Source of the DNA: Deltaproteobacteria bacterium
GTDB taxonomy: Bacteria; Desulfobacterota; Desulfomonilia; UBA1062
NCBI GenBank assembly: GCA_016934135.1
Contig: JAFGTK010000315.1
Coordinates: 1-6,455, forward strand
Reading direction: 5' to 3'
Length of the DNA stretch: 6,455 nt
Shown: positions 1-6,363 of the stretch, in pieces
Layout of the letters: the number at the start of each line of letters is the position of its first letter
Numbering within the stretch: position 1 is the first letter of the stretch
Translations under genes and position numbers: made by a program
Notes under the pieces: model-generated
Database searches by the model: none
What the model was told of the DNA's origin: nothing
The model's input: only the letters and a program-made list of their open reading frames with translations

Positions 1-139
1 CCGGTTCAAACGACCCCAGTTTTACGGCAAGCCCTTTTGCGTTGCGAGTCTCAAGCAGACGCACAAGCTCGTCATCATCAGCCCTTGCGACATTTCCCAT
101 CATGCTTGTCCCTACTGTACAGATCAGGGTGTCTCTCAT
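1..139 (-). CDS. CARF-domain CRISPR accessory protein (Csm6/Csx1/APE2256-like), N-terminal fragment
   Basis: This is the 5' part of a gene cut by the window edge: 46 complete codons from an ATG at 139. The protein begins MRDTLICTVGTSMMGNVARA. A short hydrophobic beta strand followed directly by TVGTS near residues 8-12, then an Asn at 16, is the typical start of CARF (Rossmann-like) domains of the APE2256/TIGR02619 and Csm6/Csx1 groups. There it helps form the cyclic oligoadenylate pocket. The ATG lies 3 bases after the csm5 stop. An AAGGAA ribosome site at 151-146, inside the last csm5 codons, sits 6 bases upstream, so this is the last visible gene of the csm operon. Its position next to a Cas10 with an intact GGDD fits a messenger-activated effector. 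The effector half (HEPN RNase, another nuclease, or a stand-alone ring nuclease) lies outside the window, so the family cannot be fixed. CARF identity is fairly secure; the exact subfamily is not. Confidence 0.72.
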   Translation of the reverse strand, partial: MRDTLICTVGTSMMGNVARADDDELVRLLETRNAKGLAVKLGSFEP

Positions 140-142
140 ATT

Positions 143-1513
143 TTATTCCTTGCCTTTAATTATCAACCCATCCAGATACTCTCTTCTTTTATGCCTCTTG
201 TATGCCTTGAGACCGAGTTTGTCCTTAATGGCCTTTGCAACTGCTGCCCTATCATTATCTTTCTCAAGCTTTTCTATATTCTGGATGACAGTGCCTAAAC
301 GCCCCATATCATCCGGTTTTATCCTGGAGAGTTCGTCGAGGAGTTTTTCAACTTCACTCTTCTCCGGTTGAGGAGCCTTGACAGGCTCAGGTTCAATCTC
401 TCTTTTTGGGACAGGCTCTGCAAGGGATGGCATTATCAGTTCTCCCGGAGCGAAGACAACCCAGCCGAAAGGCTGTAGCCCATTCATGCTATCAGTCTTA
501 GCGAGGTCAGATGAAAGCCATATTGTCGTTGCATGGTCCAGATTACCCGGTCTCTCACCTTTTCCTTTCATGATTTTGATGCTCCGATGACCTTCCAAGG
601 TCAGGCTCTCCGCACCCGAATGCCTGCCAAGCCTCAAAATGAGTCCCTTTTCAGGGATATCTGCCTTGACTGGCGATATCCCGATCTTTGAGAGTTCACC
701 ATCTTCCCTGATCTTTTCAGATGCATAAAAACGTGTGGCACTGTTCATCAGGGACTGCATCTCAATAGGCGAAATGATGCCTGATTTGTCTGGAGGGGCA
801 TCTATTGTAATCGATCCTGAAAAGATGCTTCCCGGCTCAATCACCTCGAGAATCTGGGAAGGGCCTTTTGCCTTGAATTTTGTCTGCTGTTTTTTTTCAT
901 TCACAGCATAACTGATCCTGGTACATACATTGCCTGCCGGCATGAAATCGGAAACCTTGACCATCCTGAAAGGATCAGTTTCAAACTCACCACCGAGGAG
1001 CTCTTTCTCAAGGTTTCTTGCCTTTCTTGCATCCGAAAGCTTAGGCAGCCTCTTCTCAGCCTGTTTCCTGTTCAGCCATGCGGTCCTCAAGGCCCCTTTA
1101 ATGGACGACCCCGGGATATAGGGCTGATTTGTGTTCGGGTTGAACACGGTGCGCGAGATAGTAAAATTATTGAGTTCCTGTTGTATCTTTCTTGTGTCTT
1201 TCAAAGATAAAGAGAGGGTCTTCACATAGTGCTGCTTAAGCCCTGACGGGATTTTCACCTCATAGCCTGAGGCCTTCCTACCTCGCATGAATTTGTAGAT
1301 TTCGAGGATAGATTCGACGGTCCCCTTTGAACATATATTACTGAACCTTTTTCTTTCTTCTTCCTTTAAACCCCTGAGGAAATCGATCAGGTCGAATGCA
1401 ATGAGGATATCGCGCTGCTCGTCTATGACAAAACTCATGGGGTCGTATACCTCATCGCAGCCGATATGTATGGGGGATACTATCTGAATGTGGAATGTCC
1501 TGGTTTCGCTCAT
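143..1513 (-). CDS. csm5: Type III-A Csm complex subunit Csm5 (RAMP, crRNA 3'-end cap)
   Basis: The protein has 456 residues. Csm5 is a Cas7-like RAMP protein that caps the 3' end of the Csm filament and takes part in crRNA maturation. Visible marks are the N-terminal RAMP strand with SPIHIGCD (residues 13-20, the Csm5 form of the 'LHIG' motif), PYIPGSSIKGALR at 131-143 (the crRNA-binding RAMP loop), LRLGRHSG at 293-300, and PFGWV at 348-352, where the Csm5 core normally ends. Beyond about residue 365 comes a Pro/Glu-rich linker and then a charged helical tail to 456, making it longer than the usual 340-400 residues. The start ATG overlaps the csm4 stop in an ATGA (4-base overlap). A GGAGG at 1524-1520, inside the final csm4 codons, lies 6 bases upstream, which supports this start and translational coupling. 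The family call rests on motifs plus gene order after csm4; the role of the tail is unknown. Confidence 0.93.
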   Translation of the reverse strand: MSETRTFHIQIVSPIHIGCDEVYDPMSFVIDEQRDILIAFDLIDFLRGLKEEERKRFSNICSKGTVESILEIYKFMRGRKASGYEVKIPSGLKQHYVKTLSLSLKDTRKIQQELNNFTISRTVFNPNTNQPYIPGSSIKGALRTAWLNRKQAEKRLPKLSDARKARNLEKELLGGEFETDPFRMVKVSDFMPAGNVCTRISYAVNEKKQQTKFKAKGPSQILEVIEPGSIFSGSITIDAPPDKSGIISPIEMQSLMNSATRFYASEKIREDGELSKIGISPVKADIPEKGLILRLGRHSGAESLTLEGHRSIKIMKGKGERPGNLDHATTIWLSSDLAKTDSMNGLQPFGWVVFAPGELIMPSLAEPVPKREIEPEPVKAPQPEKSEVEKLLDELSRIKPDDMGRLGTVIQNIEKLEKDNDRAAVAKAIKDKLGLKAYKRHKRREYLDGLIIKGKE

Positions 1514-2547
1514 GGCAGCCCTCCAATCTTAACAGGGAGATGAATGGCATAGCCTTGATGTATAGACCTGGGCTCGGCCTTTGACACCCCGGTGATGCCT
1601 GTCCCTGTATACGGCCTATTAAAAACATCTTTGTTTGCAGGAATGAATACCGCGCCCTCGTCCGCCATGATCACGGGATTTTTGAAAGGATTCGAGCTTT
1701 TTGCCAAAACATCGCCATGCCTTCCGAAACGTACAAATGGCGTGTAGTAGATCTTTGAGAAGACACCTTTTTCAGGCACGCACGGTGAAAGAGTATACCA
1801 GGCATCATACCCTGATGATTCCGGTATAGGGATATCAATCACCTCGCCCAGGGAAAACCTGCCCATGCCGATAGATGCGTCTCTGCCGAAACCGAAGGCC
1901 CCTATTCTTTCAACGGCAGTTTGTACTCTCTCAATATCCGTTGCCTCCTCATCCAGAAGACAGAACAGGGACAACTCGGTCTCAGGATAATATGAGATTG
2001 CGCTTAGAGTGTATGGTGCGAACATCCCCTCTCCGGTGGTAGAGATGAGACGGTTTATCGTGTTGTGCTGTTGCTCGTATGTCATAGAGAAACCCTTGAC
2101 GGAACTTTTCTTCATGGCTGATTTCATCTGTTCGGTTGCCTGTTTTTGCGACTCTTCAGCAAGATTCGTATCGCTCAGATACGTTGCCTTTTTCAGATCA
2201 ATACAAAGGTCTTCTTCGACACGGATCCACTTCAGCCGTTTCTTCTCCTTACGATCCTTTATCATCTCGCACCTGTCTTTGCCCTGCACACGAAACAGTT
2301 TATTCATGGGCAGATCCGGTCTCTTCAGGGCATACCAGGATCTGCCATTATCAATAAATTTCGGAAAGGCCGATGAGAAGATGATAAACGGCTGCCTTTT
2401 ATAGATGTCTACCCAGTGATCAAGGCCTTTATCAAGAATCGTACTGTCGTATGCCGCCTGCCAGCAGAAGTGCCCGAAAAAGGTGTCTCCTTTCAGGGGG
2501 GTTCCGAAACCGGTAGTAGGCTTGATCGTGATCTCGTAAAGTTTCAC
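1510..2547 (-). CDS. csm4: Type III-A Csm complex subunit Csm4 (Cas5-like RAMP, 5'-handle binding)
   Basis: The protein has 345 residues and starts at a GTG. Csm4 is the Cas5-type RAMP protein that binds the 8-nt crRNA 5' handle and joins Cas10 to the Csm3 backbone. Visible marks are the N-terminal strand plus GFGTPLKGDTFFGHFCW (13-29), the standard Csm4 opening with a Gly-rich turn and GDTLFG-like helix; HNTINRLISTTGEGMFAPYT (161-180), the conserved Asn/Arg segment near the handle; GFGRDASIGMGRF (219-231), the RAMP glycine-rich loop; and KNPVIMADEGAVF (289-301) near the C-terminus. Residues 86-150 form a very charged Lys/Glu-rich stretch, probably a flexible insertion between ferredoxin-like halves. 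The GTG is chosen because AAAGGAGG lies 5 bases upstream and no in-frame ATG occurs before the conserved N-terminal strand. The gene starts 12 bases after the csm3 stop, and its own stop overlaps the csm5 start by 4 bases. Confidence 0.94.
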   Translation of the reverse strand: MKLYEITIKPTTGFGTPLKGDTFFGHFCWQAAYDSTILDKGLDHWVDIYKRQPFIIFSSAFPKFIDNGRSWYALKRPDLPMNKLFRVQGKDRCEMIKDRKEKKRLKWIRVEEDLCIDLKKATYLSDTNLAEESQKQATEQMKSAMKKSSVKGFSMTYEQQHNTINRLISTTGEGMFAPYTLSAISYYPETELSLFCLLDEEATDIERVQTAVERIGAFGFGRDASIGMGRFSLGEVIDIPIPESSGYDAWYTLSPCVPEKGVFSKIYYTPFVRFGRHGDVLAKSSNPFKNPVIMADEGAVFIPANKDVFNRPYTGTGITGVSKAEPRSIHQGYAIHLPVKIGGLP

Positions 2548-2552
2548 GAAGG

Positions 2553-2560
2553 CCTCCTTT
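2553..2560 (-). promoter_or_regulatory. Ribosome binding site of csm4 (fixes the GTG start)
   Basis: On the minus strand this reads AAAGGAGG, a near-perfect anti-16S match, 5 bases before the GTG at 2547-2545. Its first A is also the last base of the csm3 TAA stop (2562-2560), so terminating and initiating ribosomes use adjoining sequence. It is the reason a non-ATG start is accepted for csm4. Confidence 0.85.
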
Positions 2561-3255
2561 TAAAATGCATTGACTTCTTCATATCTTTCCTTCAGTTCAC
2601 CGTCGAAAAGAAACTTTATCCTCCCGTAACCCCTGCTGCCGCTGCCGCCGAGGGCGTCCAGCTCGAGCAGCCTCAGACCCTGCAGGAGATAGGTAAAGAG
2701 ATCCTCCTCGCCTTCATCAAGAATCTTCAGGGAGACGGCAAAATCGAATTCGGTTCCGGAAGGTACCCGTTCAGTGAAGCGCGGATTCTGTGCTGTACCG
2801 GACACACGGTTTATAGAGTTCTCGGATTTAACCTCGAAGAGATTCAACCTCTCATCTTTTGCCTTCTTCCTCCAGCTGTCGGTAAGGGAACAGTCCGAGA
2901 AAGAAACCCTTGTCGGCCCAAGAGGAGAACCATCGTCTTTGTCTGACCCGCTGGCACCAAATATTTTGAGGATTTTTTCGGCATCTGACTTTTGATCTCC
3001 GCTCAGACCCTTCAGGATACTTGTCTGGAGGGGTTGACCGTCTGTAAGGGACATAATGCCGCTTTTGAGTTCCAGAAGTGAGCGGACTTTTCCCTTTATG
3101 GAAGAACCCGGGATATACGGCTCCTGGGTATGAGGGTGCCTGATAACAGGGTTGTCAGTCCCGCCGATATGCATCTCAGTATCACCTGCTCCTATGTGAA
3201 GACCGCTCAACAATAAAATCTTCCCCCGTATTTCCTTTATATCAATAAGTCTCAT
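2560..3255 (-). CDS. csm3: Type III-A Csm complex backbone subunit Csm3 (Cas7-like RAMP, target-RNA endonuclease)
   Basis: The protein has 231 residues from the chosen ATG. Csm3 is the Cas7-family subunit repeated along the crRNA that cuts bound target RNA at 6-nt intervals. Visible marks are GLHIGAG (18-24); GGTDNPVIRH, whose Asp34 aligns with the catalytic Asp (D32 in Staphylococcus epidermidis Csm3); IPGSSIKGKVR (48-58), the crRNA-binding loop; ENSINR (145-150) followed by NPRFTERV; and GGSGSRGYGRI (203-213), the glycine-rich loop. Length and motif order are typical of the family. Since the Asp is present, RNase activity is expected. The start is ambiguous: a GTG at 3261-3259 would overlap the csm2 stop by 4 bases and add only two residues. 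The ATG at 3255 was preferred because GGGGAGG lies 10 bases from it but only 4 from the GTG, and because the N-terminus then matches usual Csm3 length. The csm4 ribosome site abuts its stop. Confidence 0.95.
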   Translation of the reverse strand: MRLIDIKEIRGKILLLSGLHIGAGDTEMHIGGTDNPVIRHPHTQEPYIPGSSIKGKVRSLLELKSGIMSLTDGQPLQTSILKGLSGDQKSDAEKILKIFGASGSDKDDGSPLGPTRVSFSDCSLTDSWRKKAKDERLNLFEVKSENSINRVSGTAQNPRFTERVPSGTEFDFAVSLKILDEGEEDLFTYLLQGLRLLELDALGGSGSRGYGRIKFLFDGELKERYEEVNAF

Positions 3256-3257
3256 GA

Positions 3258-3653
3258 TCACTTATCCTCCCCGTATATCTTGTAAAAACCCATGAATGCT
3301 TCAAAGAAGCTTGAAAAGACATCCAGATCTTCAAGCGAATCTATCTGTTCAACCGAGCCTTTTATAAAATCCATAAACTCATCTGTAACGTAGTTCCTTC
3401 CTTTTGCATAAGCTGCCTTTGCAACTAACATATTTACATAAGGATAGATCGTATCCCACGATGATGGGTCCGATTTGGTGAGCAGATGTAGCCTGAGAAC
3501 CTCGTCGTAGAACTTCCTGATCTGGGTCCTTTTGTTTTTCCCTCTCTGATCCTTGCCGCTCTGCGCGATCTGTTTTGCAAGATTCTCCGCCTCAACTGAG
3601 AAGAGCGTCGGTTCAATCAATCGCTTGGCTTTATCTTTGTAAAACGCTTTCAT
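3258..3653 (-). CDS. csm2: Type III-A Csm complex small subunit Csm2 (Cas11-like)
   Basis: The protein has 131 residues, is mostly alpha-helical and is basic in its first half. Csm2 is the small (Cas11-type) subunit; several copies make the minor filament along the crRNA-target duplex. Supporting marks are an N-terminal Glu/Ala/Lys helix, TQIRKFYDEV at 43-52 (the typical 'T.QiR.fy' helix of Csm2), PYVNMLVAKAAYAKGR at 71-86 (a helix ending in a basic patch) and a C-terminal aromatic helix, FFEAFMGFYK. The length fits the family (about 120-150). The ATG at 3653 has GGGGAGGG at 3666-3659 directly upstream. That site begins within the cas10 TAG stop, so the two genes are 12 bases apart and probably coupled. 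Its place between cas10 and csm3 is the canonical III-A order and separates the system from type III-B, where the small subunit is Cmr5. Confidence 0.93.
   Translation of the reverse strand: MKAFYKDKAKRLIEPTLFSVEAENLAKQIAQSGKDQRGKNKRTQIRKFYDEVLRLHLLTKSDPSSWDTIYPYVNMLVAKAAYAKGRNYVTDEFMDFIKGSVEQIDSLEDLDVFSSFFEAFMGFYKIYGEDK
3266..3272 (-). promoter_or_regulatory. Ribosome binding site of csm3 (serves two alternative starts)
   Basis: The minus strand reads GGGGAGG inside the last codons of csm2. The spacer is 4 bases to the GTG at 3261 and 10 bases to the ATG at 3255. Neither spacing is ideal, so this site leaves a two-residue uncertainty in the Csm3 N-terminus. ATG use is weakly favoured. Confidence 0.7.
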
Positions 3654-3665
3654 GGAATCCCTCCC

Positions 3666-6260
3666 CTATCGTTTATTATATAAGACATCCCAAAGGGCTA
3701 TCTTAAGTTTACTTCCATAGTCTTCCAGCCATTTTGCTGATCTGGAAATCTCTTGTATTGCATCTTCTCTTTTTCCATCTTTGAGCCCTTTCCCGATATT
3801 TCTCTGGGTGGAATATGAAAAGAGCGCCCTCCATTTCAGGCATTCCATATCATCAATAGAGATCGCGCCTGCTTTTTTGATCTCCTGTTCTTTTCCTGCC
3901 ATCTTGATAAATGTATTCAGCCGGTAAAGATACGAACTGCCTACAATGGCTTCACCAGGCTCGATCCATGTCTTGATCGTGTTCTTTATTTCAGCCAGGG
4001 CCATGAACTCATCCCAGAGTACCGTCTCTGAAAAAAGGGTGACCCTGTTCCTTCCCTCCTCTTTTGCTTTTTCTAGGGAAGATTCCGCAGTTTCCGCAAA
4101 CTTGGATATCGGGGTATGCGGATTGTGAAGGCTTATGCCTGCCGAAAAATGGACTTCTTTGTTGTGACATACATATTCTGCAAATCTATCCTTAAGATAG
4201 ACTGCCAGATCAATGGTCCTGTTCCATGGGCCGATGAGGAAAAGATCGTCGCCGCCTGCAAAAACCGTATAGACTTCCCTGAACCCGTTTTTCTTATCAG
4301 TCTTCAGCATATAGGGAAGATACACGGTGAAGAACATGTTCATCTGTCTGCTCAGTGTTGCCAGCCTTGAGATCGTAAATTGCCCTTTCTTGATTCCGCA
4401 GGACATGATGTATCCAAGGTTATCTACATCGGCCTTCAGGACACCAAGGGCCTGAAGGCCACGCCATGAACCATTATCGGCTGGGTTGAGGGCCGCGTTT
4501 GCGATATGTTCGAATGTCTTCGGACCTCCTTCCTTGATCTGTTCGATCAGTTCCAAGTGTTTATCTTCAGACTTGTTCCCTACAAGGTAACGCTCTTCCT
4601 TGAGATCAGCCTCTTCAAATACCGGCACATATCCCCCGATGAACTTTGCTGTAACATCTTTGGGAATATTGCCGTCCGGATCAATACCTGTATCCCAATA
4701 TTTGAGGAGTGAGCCCGTCCTTGCCATCTCTTTGAGGCCGCCTCCGATAAATGCAACCTGATATTCACCGAATATAGGCTCTGTAAGCTTGTCATTGCCT
4801 TTGATGTCTGCCTCTGCAGTTGTTATGGCCAAGCGGTTTTCCTTTACCAGATTCTTCCCCAGGAAAATGTGATCCCTGCAGATTCTGCATATGGAAACCT
4901 TGTCTCCCGCGTTTTCTTCCCCTTCCAGCGTTGGATCAGATGGCCTCTTGCCGCAGAAAGGGCATAATGGCCTCTTCAGATCGTTCCTGAAGCTGTCGAG
5001 GTAACCTGATACCGCACCAAGATTATCGATCGGTATTTTTGCATATTTTTTCTCTTCACAGATTGCGCCCAGTCTATCCCAGAGGTCTTCGAATTCATTC
5101 GTGGTAAAATCAGACGGTGAAGCTTCAATGGTTGAAAAACCCATGGATAACTCCCCATAGGAGATATCAAGAAGCCAGTTATTTATTTTTTCCTCACATG
5201 ATTGGACTGCGTTGCTGGCTGCCTCAGTGTTCGGTGCAATGATAGTGAACTTTCCGGCTGCATTCAGTGCAACTGATGTGCATGTAAGGCCTGTCTTCCT
5301 CAGAAGCATATCGCAGGCGAGTTCAGAGAAGAGGGAAACAGCAAAGGATCTGCCGCGCAGTATCTTGCTCCGATTTCTTCCGGCCTCTCCACCTTTGCTG
5401 AATATAAAGGACTGGATGCCGTAGAAGTCCCCTGTTACCAGAAGGAACTTCTTTTCCCCGGTGCTCGTTATGGCATCAACATCCAAGGACCCTCTGTCAG
5501 TGTGATAGAGATACAATGCAGAAGCAAGGGCCGAGGTAATTCGAGAATGGTCATACAAAGAAACATCGGGAACGACCTTGCCTGCCCTGGCAGCAGGAAT
5601 GGCGGATGTATAAATCATCATGAGGCTGTCAAAATGCTCGAACCAGAGTCCCACGTTCTCATTTCTGTGGAGAAGCCTTTCCAGGTTATAGATAAACTGC
5701 TTAAATAACAGCCTGTACTCCTCTTTCCACTCTTCAGCTTTTGCCGGCTCGATCTCGCTTTTCAATCCGGGGAATATCGATTTCGGAGAAAGGGCCTTCA
5801 GGGGATAGCAGAAGCGATGATTGCCTGTCTTGTCCGTTTCATCGAGAAGCCCCTCGAACAGGGATAGCAGCCTTGTCTTCTGATAGTCCTGAAAGGCAAT
5901 TGCCTTGTTGTATTCGTCAAATCCCGTCCTGTCAAAACCGCTGCTGATACGGTCAGCCATGGCAATAATCCACTGAAGAGGTGTCTGCGGCTTGTGATGA
6001 CCCGCAGCGAGATTAATAAAGGTGTCATCGAGTCCCCAGTTTGCCTTATTGAAAACATCTGGCAACAGCTTCTCTATATGATCTATGAATGCCGCTGTGT
6101 AAACAGCGTGCTTATGAGTATAGCGCTCGTTATAAAAAGGCTGGTAGAGGTCGGCATTGTTGTTGAGAAATTCATTTGAAACATTGAGACCCAGCTCAGC
6201 AAACTTTCCAATGTCATGCATGAACCCTGCAATTGCAACCTTCAGAACAGTATCTTCCAT
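3666..6260 (-). CDS. cas10: Type III-A large subunit Cas10/Csm1 (HD nuclease and cyclic oligoadenylate synthase)
   Basis: The protein has 864 residues, a usual Csm1 length. Cas10 binds the crRNA 5' end with Csm4. When target RNA pairs, it degrades ssDNA with its HD domain and converts ATP to cyclic oligoadenylates with its Palm domains. Domains in order are the HD domain with MHDIGKF (His15-Asp16) and further metal ligands around His88-His89 (AGHHKP) and Asp103; Palm 1 from GDFYGIQSFIF (277-287) with LRGRSFAVSLFSE; a zinc-finger-like pair CPFC (433-436) and CRIC (458-461); Palm 2 with KADVDNLG (609-616, metal-binding Asp611/Asp613) and VFAGGDDLF, in which GGDD is 669-672; and a C-terminal helical domain from about 755. 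Both catalytic centres look intact. The ATG at 6260 has GGAGGAGG at 6271-6264 just upstream. It is the first gene of the operon, so its leader should carry the promoter. Gene order and Csm partners make this Csm1 rather than Cmr2. Confidence 0.97.
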   Translation of the reverse strand: MEDTVLKVAIAGFMHDIGKFAELGLNVSNEFLNNNADLYQPFYNERYTHKHAVYTAAFIDHIEKLLPDVFNKANWGLDDTFINLAAGHHKPQTPLQWIIAMADRISSGFDRTGFDEYNKAIAFQDYQKTRLLSLFEGLLDETDKTGNHRFCYPLKALSPKSIFPGLKSEIEPAKAEEWKEEYRLLFKQFIYNLERLLHRNENVGLWFEHFDSLMMIYTSAIPAARAGKVVPDVSLYDHSRITSALASALYLYHTDRGSLDVDAITSTGEKKFLLVTGDFYGIQSFIFSKGGEAGRNRSKILRGRSFAVSLFSELACDMLLRKTGLTCTSVALNAAGKFTIIAPNTEAASNAVQSCEEKINNWLLDISYGELSMGFSTIEASPSDFTTNEFEDLWDRLGAICEEKKYAKIPIDNLGAVSGYLDSFRNDLKRPLCPFCGKRPSDPTLEGEENAGDKVSICRICRDHIFLGKNLVKENRLAITTAEADIKGNDKLTEPIFGEYQVAFIGGGLKEMARTGSLLKYWDTGIDPDGNIPKDVTAKFIGGYVPVFEEADLKEERYLVGNKSEDKHLELIEQIKEGGPKTFEHIANAALNPADNGSWRGLQALGVLKADVDNLGYIMSCGIKKGQFTISRLATLSRQMNMFFTVYLPYMLKTDKKNGFREVYTVFAGGDDLFLIGPWNRTIDLAVYLKDRFAEYVCHNKEVHFSAGISLHNPHTPISKFAETAESSLEKAKEEGRNRVTLFSETVLWDEFMALAEIKNTIKTWIEPGEAIVGSSYLYRLNTFIKMAGKEQEIKKAGAISIDDMECLKWRALFSYSTQRNIGKGLKDGKREDAIQEISRSAKWLEDYGSKLKIALWDVLYNKR

Positions 6261-6348
6261 AATCCTCCTCCATCTCAGGTTATTCCCAATGTATTACTAA
6301 ATCACGATGTTGTGTTTCCTGCAATCCGTGCAACATTGCACAACGACT
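6261..6348 (-). promoter_or_regulatory. Leader/intergenic region upstream of the csm operon
   Basis: This is the only untranslated stretch of any size in the window: 88 bases at about 43% GC between the probable upstream gene and cas10. Since the downstream genes are tightly packed, the operon promoter should lie here or inside the upstream gene. No convincing -35/-10 pair stands out. The region carries the cas10 ribosome site (GGAGGAGG at 6271-6264) and most of a nested inverted-repeat cluster listed separately. Calling it the regulatory leader is an inference from position. Confidence 0.5.
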
Positions 6349-6363
6349 CTATTGTATCGTGAT
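6301..6363. repeat. Nested inverted repeats upstream of cas10
   Basis: The outer arms are ATCACGAT (6301-6308) and ATCGTGAT (6356-6363), an exact 8-base inverted pair. Inside them GTTGTG (6309-6314) pairs exactly with CACAAC (6339-6344). On the minus strand the structure would begin in the last codons of the upstream gene and end just before TTTAGTAATAC. It could therefore act as a weak transcription terminator or mRNA-end structure for that gene, though there is no real T-run. It could alternatively be operator DNA. The arms are asymmetric (11 unpaired bases on one side, none on the other), so a single continuous stem is not formed. Confidence 0.5.
6328..6341. promoter_or_regulatory. Perfect palindrome GTGCAA-CA-TTGCAC, candidate operator
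   Basis: This is a 14-base dyad with exact 6-base arms around a 2-base centre, and a further TGCAA half-copy at 6320-6324 nine bases from the matching arm. Size and symmetry resemble a binding site for a dimeric repressor. It lies about 70 bases upstream of the cas10 start. It shares bases with the CACAAC arm of the larger inverted repeat, so as RNA the two pairings exclude each other. No regulator gene is visible in the window, so the function is inferred. Confidence 0.4.

Noticed and set aside
42..371. A plus-strand open frame of 109 codons rich in Ser, Leu and Phe that looks partly hydrophobic.
   Set aside because: It is antisense to the Csm5 tail and the CARF gene start. The hydrophobic run comes from the reverse complement of charged helical codons, so it is not treated as a membrane protein.
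2009..2404. Three overlapping plus-strand open frames opposite csm4.
   Set aside because: They overlap one another in different frames and are Ser/Phe/Leu-rich in the way antisense readings of Lys/Glu-rich genes are. They are shadows of csm4.
2416..2946. A 176-codon open frame on the plus strand, opposite csm3 and csm4.
   Set aside because: It lies antisense to two well-supported RAMP genes across their junction, has no recognisable motif, and its sequence is explained by the codon pattern of the minus-strand genes.
3434..3616. An Arg/Ser-rich 60-codon open frame on the minus strand within csm2.
   Set aside because: It is an out-of-frame reading of csm2 on the same strand with no ribosome site or motif.
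6291..6324. Possible sigma-70 promoter on the minus strand (TTGCAG with TTAGTA or TAGTAA about 18-19 bases later).
   Set aside because: The -10 candidates match the consensus at only about half the positions and the spacing is at or beyond the usual limit, so it is too weak to annotate.
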